Shown piece by piece: positions 12,201 through 22,800 of a stretch of DNA of 24,345 nt. The first letter of the stretch is position 1. The number at the start of each line of letters is the position of its first letter. A program made the translations under genes and the position numbers. The notes under the pieces are model-generated. The model made no database searches. It saw only the letters and a program-made list of their open reading frames with translations, and was not told the DNA's origin. The stretch is from Hemicentrotus pulcherrimus (taxonomy: Eukaryota; Echinodermata; Echinoidea; Camarodonta; Strongylocentrotidae), in contig BEXV01004321.1 of the NCBI GenBank assembly GCA_003118195.1, positions 2,455 to 26,799 of the forward strand. The letters are read 5' to 3'.

Positions 12201-15200
12201 CGTAAAGATAAAAACACTGAAACTGTATTGTGTTACTTCCCCTATACCCAATCATTATAATTTTGTAAGACAAGTTTTATAAAATTAAAGATCCAACCAA
12301 AGATTATGCCACATTGATTTCATTTTATTCCTATAGATTGTCCGAGTGGCCGATGGAATATCCCATCCTGTGATCGTCTGTGTGATAATTGCTACAATGG
12401 AGGGATTTGTCATCCTCAATCGGGAACCTGTATCTGTCCTCCAGGATTCATGGGCAAAAACTGTCTTACTGGTGAGACGTCCAAATGTTTCTCTATGTCA
12501 AAGTAAACACCTTGGTTTACACAGAAAATCATAGAATGAGTCCTTCTTATTTCCTCCTGTCCCAATAGGAAGGAAACTAAAGTCCGCAAAAAAAGTGTTC
12601 ACAACTTTTTTTTTGGATATGCAATGCTATACTCATGAACGTTAACACGCACGCAAAGAAAAGCTCAAAGACAAGCACATACGCTGTTATGCCCACTCCC
12701 TCTATGTACTTTAATTGCAACGGACTAGTTTGCAGTTTCAGTTCTGAATGATAACGCTCACTGTTCAGCATTCTGGCTTTTTGCGAAAATATGAGAGACC
12801 ACATATTTTTTTTGATGTAAATTGAGTTAATGATATCGTAAAGAAATATTCTATACATTTTATGTACAACTGAGGTATTATCTGTCTAGATTTCTTTTCA
12901 TGCAATCCAAGCAATGAATTAGAAGACAAAAAACCCGGTAAACTTTGACCAATAATTATTCTTAGCGTGCTTATGTTTACCTATCCTTTTTTTCCTCCTT
13001 CTCCTGCCCCTTCCCCTTCTTTTTCTTCTCCTNNNNNNNNNNNNNNNNNNNNNNNNNNNNNNNNNNNNNNNNNNNNNNNNNNNNNNNNNNNNNNNNNNNN
13101 NNNNNNNNNNNNNNNNNNNNNNNNNNNNNNNNNNNNNNNNNNNNNNNNNNNNNNNNNNNNNNNNNNNNNNNNNNNNNNNNNNNNNNNNNNNNNNNNNNNN
13201 NNNNNNNNNNNNNNNNNNNNNNNNNNNNNNNNNNNNNNNNNNNNNNNNNNNNNNNNNNNNNNNNNNNNNNNNNNNNNNNNNNNNNNNNNNNNNNNNNNNN
13301 NNNNNNNNNNNNNNNNNNNNNNNNNNNNNNNNNNNNNNNNNNNNNNNNNNNNNNNNNNNNNNNNNNNNNNNNNNNNNNNNNNNNNNNNNNNNNNNNNNNN
13401 NNNNNNNNNNNNNNNNNNNNNNNNNNNNNNNNNNNNNNNNNNNNNNNNNNNNNNNNNNNNNNNNNNNNNNNNNNNNNNNNNNNNNNNNNNNNNNNNNNNN
13501 NNNNNNNNNNNNNNNNNNNNNNNNNNNNNNNNNNNNNNNNNNNNNNNNNNNNNNNNNNNNNNNNNNNNNNNNNNNNNNNNNNNNNNNNNNNNNNNNNNNN
13601 NNNNNNNNNNNNNNNNNNNNNNNNNNNNNNNNNNNNNNNNNNNNNNNNNNNNNNNNNNNNNNNNNNNNNNNNNNNNNNNNNNNNNNNNNNNNNNNNNNNN
13701 NNNNNNNNNNNNNNNNNNNNNNNNNNNNNNNNNNNNNNNNNNNNNNNNNNNNNNNNNNNNNNNNNNNNNNNNNNNNNNNNNNNNNNNNNNNNNNNNNNNN
13801 NNNNNNNNNNNNNNNNNNNNNNNNNNNNNNNNNNNNNNNNNNNNNNNNNNNNNNNNNNNNNNNNNNNNNNNNNNNNNNNNNNNNNNNNGATCTAATGTCG
13901 TGAGATAAGTTACAGGATGTTCTACATGAAGGTTTGGTGTTGACTGGCTTCAAGATTTCAAATGTGCATGCGGAATGACCCCTTTTTATTTGATTACTTT
14001 TCTATTAAATAGATAAATCAGATCTAATGTCGTGAGATAAGTTACAGGATGTTCTACATGAAGGTTTGGTGTTGACTGGCTTCAAGATTTCAAATGTGCA
14101 TGCGGAATGACCCCTTTTTATTTGATTACTTTTCTATTCTGTACTGTCGTGAATGTTATTTCAGGATGTACTCTGGGTAAGTTTGGTGTTGACTGCCTTC
14201 AAGATTGCCACTGTGCAGGAGTGATGCCATGTGACGCCTTCACTGGAAGATGTGAGGAAGACTGTGAGGATGGTTGGTCAGGAGAAGGGTGTCAAGGTAT
14301 GCCTACTTCCTTTGGTGGACCTGCTGATATATTATGATATAAGCACATATATCTTCTGTATTCTTTGGTCATGCATGTTAGGTAGCTAAAATTTACATTA
14401 TTGTATTTAATGGGTTGCAACGGTAGCTTTGTCTTAGACTTTCCCTGTTAAATGACAGAGTAGGCCAGGTCGCATTAAGTTTTGGCAGGATGTTGTGGTG
14501 TCCGCGTTGGTCGAGAATATCTTCAATCGTGATTTCCATTGGTGGGTATACAATCTAATACATATATCACCGGACAATACTCTCAGTTCATTGGTCTCTT
14601 TATCCCCAGTCAGTCGCAATGTGGAACAGTGTCTGAACTACGTACAATACTATGTAAATTGCATGATCTACTGCACTTCATAGGCTCTGTATTGTTTCTA
14701 CCTTTTGAACAGACATACACTCTTATAGCTGGGCTAGGTGTTGAAAAATAAATATAACATTCTTTTTTTATCAAAATAGAATATGTGCGTGCGGACAAAG
14801 ATTTCGCTGCCCTCCCAATTGAGTATTCTCCTTTGGTAAAAACAATAATGATGAAACATGTTGTTTAATACTTAACATTTCGCCACAGATCGTCCTAATG
14901 ATAGGTCAAACGCGAAAGTTATTGTGGTTTGTTCAGTATTTTGGACGTCTCTACAAGGGCGCCTGGCTGGAGTGCTTTCAATGGAGTGAAAAAGGTGCCT
15001 CCATAGTGTGTGGGCAAACCTGGAAATGACATCAGCTAAATGACTATCGGGAAGGGTTTTACTGGAGACATTTCAGATCTATGCATTCAAAATGATTGTG
15101 TCGCTTATATTCATTAAAATTGTTATTGAGTATGTTATTATTATCGTTGGTATTGTCGATATCGTTATGAAAATATCTCTTTCTTTGATTACACATATTT

Positions 15201-18200
15201 TTTTTTCGCAGTTCCCCTTGTCTGTCCAGCCGGTTATTCGGGAATAAATTGCACAGAGTTCTGTAACTGTCCAGAGCACTCGGAATGTGAGAAGGACGCT
15301 GGTTTCTGTACATCATCGGGAGGACAATGTGAGATTGGCTATGTTGCTGACTCTCCACAGAGACCAGATGGATGTGTCACATGTAAGATATTTCCTTATT
15401 AACGCTAAGGACAACTATAAAACCGCGATTATTATTGGCAATAACCCCTAATATAACGGAGGCCTGTGCATTACACATTTGTGTATAACCGCATATATTA
15501 TTTTTGTGCTTCATGAATTGAGATTAACCTTGCGAAAACTGCCATAGTATAAGTTACATTGTCACAAGAACCTATATGAAATATATTCACTTTACTGCAA
15601 CAGCAACTTATTGACCAATTGTTAAAACGTTGATTTTATCATGCATTACCAGCTTATGTTTGATAATCAAAATGAAATAACAACAACAACCACCAGTCTG
15701 TGAGATTGTTCAGTCACTACCTAGCGGAGGACATCGAGGACGCACTGAATTTTTGTTTCAAGATTCTAATAAATAGGGGAACCCCAGTCACCCTCGTCAA
15801 ACCAGCACATCTCAATCAATTTTACAGGAAGGTGGGAGCAAGAAGTTCCAGGGTTTTAGCTTGCAATTCTCCTCGTGCAATATTAAATTATGTAATTAAT
15901 AGCATTATTATTCAAAAGGCACTTTAAGGAAAATCGTAATAAAAACTGAATGTTGTGAATGCAACATTTTGAAACTGTTTTTTTTTTCAATCGCTTTTAC
16001 TCTGTTGTTCTTTCCCCTCATCCGATATGTTTACTTAATTTAGTTGCTGGATGTTTCGAGTCATGTTCTAAAACATGTCACTGTGCTGGTGGTGCCGAGG
16101 ACTGCAACCAGGTGACCGGGACGTGCTCTCAAGGTACATGCCATCCACGATGGATGGGAGAGAAATGTCAAATTGGTTAGTACTATTTACTTATCTATCT
16201 ATCATGGTATGTTATCCCAACCCGGAGGTTGATTGCAGCTTTTTTCCACACATCTCTGTTCTCTGCCNAGAACATTGCAATGGCACATTACGTATATTCG
16301 AACATGATTCATCTAGCTTCTATGAGTCACTCAATCGCTAAAAAGAAACTTCGACGCAATGTCAGCATCGTTTAATATAATGATACCATATTTTTTTTTT
16401 GTTACCGCTTTTGAAATCAATCAAGGAGTATAACATTTTCTGATTTTTATTTTAAATCTGCTTGATTAAATAAACTAAATTTGAGCCTGTTTCCAGGAAA
16501 GCTCGGTGTATACTGCCTCCAGGATCTTTTCGTCTACATTAGGAAGTCCCCTATGAATTTCGCTATTTACTTTTTAAAATCAGATCTAATGTTTTGAGAT
16601 AAATTACAGGGTGTTCTACATGAAGGTTGGTGTTGGCTGGCTTCAAGATCGCCTACCGTATGCAAAATGTCCCTTTTTTAATTTCATTACTTTTCTATTC
16701 TTTACCGTCTTGAATGTCATTTCAGAATGTACTCTGGGTAAGTTTGGTGTTGACTGCCTACAGGATTGCCACTGTGCAGGAGGGATGCCATGTGACGCCT
16801 TTACTGGAAGATGTGAGGAAGACTGTGAGGATGGTTGGTCAGGTGAAGGGTGTCAAGGTAAGTCTACTTTTTCTGGTGGAATTGCTGGTATATTATAATA
16901 AAAACACATATCTTCTGTATCCGTTGGTCATGCAAATAGGTAGCTGAAATGTACATTATTTTATTTAATGGGTTGCAAGGGTAACTTTGTCTTAGACTTT
17001 CCCTGTGTAATGACAGAGTAGGCCAGGTCGCATTGAGTTTTGGCAGGATGTTTAGGTATCCATGTTGTTCGAGAATATCGTCAATCGTTATGTCCATGGG
17101 TGGGTATACAATCGAATACATATATCACCGGACAATTCTGTCAGATCACTGGTCTCTTTATCCCTAGTCAGCCGTAATGTGGAACAGTGTCTGAAATACG
17201 TACAATACTATGTAAATTGCATGATCTACTGCACTTCATAGACTCTGTACGGTACCTACCTTTGGGACAGCCATCAACTCTAATAGCTAGGCTAGGTACT
17301 GTAAAAATAAATATAAAATTCTGTTTATCAAAATATAATATGTGCGTGCAGACAAAGATTTCGCTGCCCTCCCATTTGAGTATTCTCCTTCGGTAAGAAC
17401 AGTAGTGATGAAACATTTTGTTTAAGTTATTGTGGTTTGTTCAGTATTTTGGACGTCTCTAAAAGGGCGTCTGGCTGGAGTGCTTTCAATGGAATGGAAA
17501 AGGTGCCTCCTCAGTATGTGGGCAAACCTGGAAATGACATCAGGTAAATCACTATCGGGAAGGGTTTTACTAGACACATTTCTAATCTATGCATCCAAAA
17601 TATTTGTATCATTTATATTCATTGAAATTGTTATTGAGTACGTTATTATTATTGTTGGTATTGTCTATATTGTTATGATATTATCTCTATCTTTGAATAC
17701 ACATACCATTTTCGCAGTTCCCCTTGTCTGTCCAGCCGGTTATTTGGGAATAAATTGCACAGAGTTCTGTAACTGTCTAGAGGACTCGGAATGTGAGAAG
17801 GACTCTGGTTTCTGTACATCTTCGGGAGGACAATGTGAGATTGGCTATGTTGCTGACTCTCCAGAGAGACCAGATGGATGTGTCACATGTAAGACATTTT
17901 ACTTTAGCCGAGGACAACTATAACACAGCGATTATTATTAGCCATAACCCAGAATATAACAGAAGCATGTGCATTTCACATTCGTGCATAACTGCTTTTT
18001 TCATTGTTTTGCTTTATGAATTTTGACTAACCTCGCGAGAACTGCCTTATTAAGAGTTAAATTGTCACAATACCCTACATCAAAATAATGTAATCACTTT
18101 ACTGCAGGAGCAACGTATTGCCCATTTATTAAGGCGTTGATGTTAACTGTTTCAAATAACTTTGACATGCATTACCAGCTTCAGCGTAAATGGTGGTAAT

Positions 18201-19750
18201 CAAACTAAAATAACAACAACAACCACCAGACTGGGAGGCTCTTCAGTCACCACCTGCATGGCTTAGGACATTGAGAACGCACTGCATTCTAGGTTCCTGA
18301 TTATAATAAATAGGGGAGACTCCAGTCACCCCTGCCATACCTGTACATCCCAATCAATCGTACAGTAAGGTAAGACCCGGAGGTTTCAGTGGTTTAGCTT
18401 GCTACCCCCCTTGTACAATATTTAATTCTGTAATTAATGGAATATTCAAAAGGCACTTTAAGGAAAATCGTAATAAAAACTGAATGTTGTGAATGCAACA
18501 TTTTGAAAATGAGTTTCTTTCATTCGCTTTTACTCAGATGTTCTCTCCACTCATCCGATATGTTTACTTAATTTAGTTGTTGGATGTTTCGAGTCTTGTT
18601 CTAAGACATGCCACTGTGCTGGTGGGGTCGATGACTGCAACCAGATGACCGGGACGTGCTTTCAAGGTACATGTCATCCACGATGGACGGGATACAAATG
18701 TCAAACTGGTTAGTACTATTTACTTATCTGTCTATCATGGTATGTTATCCCAGCTCGGATGTTTATTGTAGCTTTCTTCCACACATCTCCATTCTCTGCC
18801 ATTCTGATACACCCTGGCAGTGTCATTCGACTCGGTGTCTTAATGTTCCCCTCCTTGTTGGTTCTTGGTTTCACGCTTGGTCTCTTACCTTCTACCCTTT
18901 CTTTCAAGAAATCCTTCATCTCGAAGTAACTCCGATGTCTGTTAAATATGGCCAAAGTATTTCACCTTACTATCTTTAACCGTTCTTTTCAGCCTTAGAA
19001 TATTCTGTTTAGGTCTGTTTATAAATCCCTGTTGGTATTTTACTTTGATTTTTTTTTTCTTCATAATATTCTCATCATTTTCCTGTACACCTAATTTTCA
19101 ATGATGTGATTTTCCTTTTTAATAGTCTTTGTCAGGTCTAATGTCCATTCTTCTGCTCCATACAATAGTTATAAACTAATAACGTAGGTGGGTATCATTT
19201 GTATTATCATTAAACCGTCAAGAGAAACAATGTTCAAAGAGATTACAGGTCACCTCATTTAATAATAACGAACAAATATTTCAACTTCAGATTAAAAAAT
19301 ACATGCTATAAAATCTACTGGATTATAATTGTACACATTTTTGTATTTGAAGATCGATTTAGCATTACACGAGAAAAAACGAACCCAGGTATTGCGATGT
19401 TTTCCTGCACATTTGCTACCGACACAAGTGGCACCATCACCTCCATTAAGGCTACTATAGGGGATTTCTCGATGGAAAAATGGGAAAACGCACAGGCCGT
19501 TGATGCTGCTTCTGATCAGTCTTCAATACAAGCAAACTTTTCATTTCCCGTCTCCGGAAGTCAACCCATCTACTGTTTTGTTGGCACATCAACAAGTGAC
19601 ATTGGATTTGCTTTTATCAGGTTGTCACCACCTGAAACATTCGGTAGGTGCTAAAATGATGAATTTACGTAACAGATAATTATTTTTGATTACATGTCAG
19701 TAAACTGGAAATAAGTATCAAAACAATCCCACCCAAGAGAGAGAGAGAGA

Positions 19751-19797
<47 letters not shown>

Positions 19798-19799
19798 GT

Positions 19800-19833
<34 letters not shown>

Positions 19834-22800
19834 GGGAAAAACCTATGTTTGGTGAGAAAGGTAAAATTCAATTAAACCAATTTAACCTAGATTGCATTGT
19901 GACTGATTTTAAATGAATTTACATTCACATACATATATATGAAATGAAATATGAACAATTGATCCATTTCATCCAAAGGGATCATATCGGCTACTGCCCG
20001 AAGAAGTAATACCTTTTTTAATTGAAAATGAAAATACTTATGTACTTAAAGAAGTTGTACCTGACACTGTTATTCGGTAACTGCATCCTTGACGTTTGTC
20101 ATGTGTTCTGTCCAGTTCTCCCAGTCTTCAACAAGGCGCCTGAGGTAGCAGAACTAGGTTTCAACTATGTCATCATTGCATGGGATTCTTGGAACGGAAA
20201 CGTTGATATTGGTGAAGGTCCTATCATTGGATACAAGGTATACGTTACTACTTCAGATGGGACCAAAACAAACACCTTCATAACATCCTCGGGTGTTCCG
20301 ATGGAGATGGAATCCTCAGGGATTGTATCTTCAAGGAAGAGAAGACAAGGAGATGAAGGGCTACTGATGTACAACGTAGCTGGTCTGGATGATGGTCAAG
20401 CATATGAGATTCAAATTTCAGCAGTTCGTGAGGGGCTTAACGGTGAAGGAGAGAAAGGACCTGCCCTGAGTGTGACCACTCTCAAGATAGGTGAGTCCTT
20501 GGTGATCCGATAGTTGCTCCGGCTATAATTTATCGGAATGTATTTCGTCGAAAGAATACAGTTCGGATTTAGGTAGCAGTTGGGCATTGGGTTAAATTTA
20601 AGGATATGATTATAGGACTAGGTATAGTAAATGTCCAAGGGTGTGGCCCAATATTTGCTCTGAGCTTTGCCCTGTCAAAAATATGATGCTAGGGTTTCGG
20701 TTGGAATCAGATTTAGGTTAGGTCTTAGGTCATGAGTAGGGTTAAGTAAAGTGTTGGGTCTCGGGTTGAAGATTGAAATTCAGTTAGTATAGGTTTTTTT
20801 CCTGGAAACCGCATTAAAATCTGCCGCGGCTGACTAAAATCACAAACGGTATGCTTGTGTTGTCTGTTTGTATTCATGTTTTGTCACTGAGTCTGGTCGG
20901 CACGCAAAACATCATTCAAATTTTTGTTTTGTTTAACTCATTTTTCTCTAATTTTGTTTTTCATAATTGTTCTGTATTTCTTTGTGTTTTATTTTAAAAC
21001 AAAACTAAACACGTCGTGGGATCATGGCTATCAATGAATACATTAACTGCTCTTAATAATAGAGGTCATTCGGATGCATTTTGGTGTGTGTGCCAACAAA
21101 ACACATACACTAATTTCCGTCCAAAAATAATGAATGAGATATCCGAATGTTCTGATGATTCAATGATGACATAAAGTTAGCAAGCAAATACAGTTAGTCC
21201 AGGGGTATACATTATGTGACACACGTGCTTGTCAAACCATGCGGTTGAATTCCAGAGCTCTACCCTCCTCATTGATTCTCGTTGTTGAACAAGAATGTCT
21301 CTCCGAAGCCCCTGTTCTAAATATTTGAATGCCTGTTTGCTCCATTTTAGCAATTTTATTTAATAAGACCTTTTAACGGTTAAATGCCTCTGCCCATCCA
21401 AGCGTGAAAGCTAAAATCTTGATCTTCATTCATGTTGGTCGAGTATTTTTGTCCTCTCTTTTTTATACATATTTTTTGCCTAACTTTAAACAAAATGTGT
21501 ATTTATTTCTTGCTGACTGTATTTCACTATAATCATGAATATTGTTATAATTATTGCTTTAATTGCTATCATTATCATTATGTTCCGCGTAGAATAGTTA
21601 ATGAGATATCCGAAAATTTTCATAATAAAATGGAGACAAGACGTTAATTAGCAAATACCATTACTCGATATTAAATATCCTTATTTTGTTCATGTATAAT
21701 GTTTTAATTTAACACCTTATTTAAACCATAGCACTACCTCCTGACCCTTCTGTAATCGGTGCCAGTGTTGGCGGGGCAATAGGAGGAATAATCTTCCTTC
21801 TATTGATTATTGTCATCGTCATCATTGTAGTGAGGAGAAGGTAAACCAATTATCTAAAAGAAAATATGTACGTCCATGAATCCTTATCATCTCGCACCTA
21901 ATTTCCTAACAAGATCGCGAAGACTTTCAAAAAAATCTTATCATTTCGATGATTGCACATTCCACAAGGGTGATGGATCCCATTTGTTGATTTATCGGCT
22001 TGCAGTTGCTATTATATCCGAAGCTCTTTGGAAGCGCATGGAGACTATAAGTATTATGCGCTATATAAAAACGAATTATTATTATTATTATTATAACTTT
22101 TTCCTTATTTACGTCAGGTAATTTAAGGTTCAAGCAATTAATTCTAGCCCTGTATTTCACTTTTTACGAGTTATAAATAAACTAAATCAACAATTCCAGC
22201 AAGGTTCTACCATTTGAAAAGAGCTGTCTCCTAGTACGTTACAAATTGTGAGTTTCTGAGGGTTATATCACGTTACGACTTATAACAAGATATGTCAATT
22301 AAATATTCATCTGGTATAAGGTTTTTTGACATTTGAATCCACATTCTAACCAGACTCAAACTTTTCAACCGTTAAGGGTTTTTCAGATGTAAACAAATCC
22401 TTTTAGTGGGTTGTTTCAACTCAGCACTGATTTTGAACATATCAACCCTTTTTATCAATGCAGTTTAGGCCCAAGACTACTGTTTTGGGATGTTATTTAT
22501 CATACAATTCATGAAATGCTGGAGGGACTTGATTATCACCCCTGTAATTCTTTCTTACCTTTTTTTCTTTGACTCTTTAAATCAATCGATAAAGTTGTTA
22601 GAAAATAAAAACGTTGTTTATCAAGATTAAACTGTATTATCAAAATCATTTCTTGGAGAACAAAACAGAATAACAATTATTTAAACTTTATGGGCAACGG
22701 TTTAAAAGAAATATCCGTTGGGAAACATGGTTACACATTAGTACGCTTGATACATTTGATATGGTATTATTTTGTGGACAAAACACTGCTTTATTTCTTG

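Larger units (their letters stand above)
12472..14164 (+). other. Intron containing an assembly gap; further exons may be hidden
   Basis: 12472-12967 shows nothing recognisable. 12968-13032 is a CT-rich low-complexity tract running into 856 unknown bases at 13033-13888. To the right of the gap lie two identical copies of a dead exon fragment (13889-14138). Because the EGF exons are phase 1-1, missing exons in the gap would not disturb the frame and so cannot be excluded. Confidence 0.8.
14021..16266 (+). repeat. EGF cassette, copy 1
   Basis: Three EGF exons with their introns, repeated at about 16582-18795 with offsets of about 2.5 kb (exon starts differ by 2561, 2506 and 2533). Homology to the second copy stops exactly at the ambiguous base at 16267. 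Confidence 0.88.
16582..18795 (+). repeat. EGF cassette, copy 2
   Basis: Second copy of the three-exon block described at 14021-16266, including a single decayed type-a fragment at its left end and the first part of the retrotransposon remnant at its right end. Confidence 0.88.

Noticed and set aside
12919..13953. Long open frames on both strands across the gap
   Set aside because: They are almost entirely unknown bases; no coding evidence.
15700..15927. 75-codon open frame between EGF exons
   Set aside because: The duplicate intron at 18228-18450 does not keep the frame, so it is not under coding constraint.
17432..17923. 163-codon open frame
   Set aside because: It is intron sequence read continuously into the EGF exon at 17718-17888; the first part has no domain and is preceded by a good acceptor site.
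20560..20790. Telomere-like GGGTTAG words
   Set aside because: Words are scattered and degenerate with no regular period; likely chance in G/T-rich sequence.
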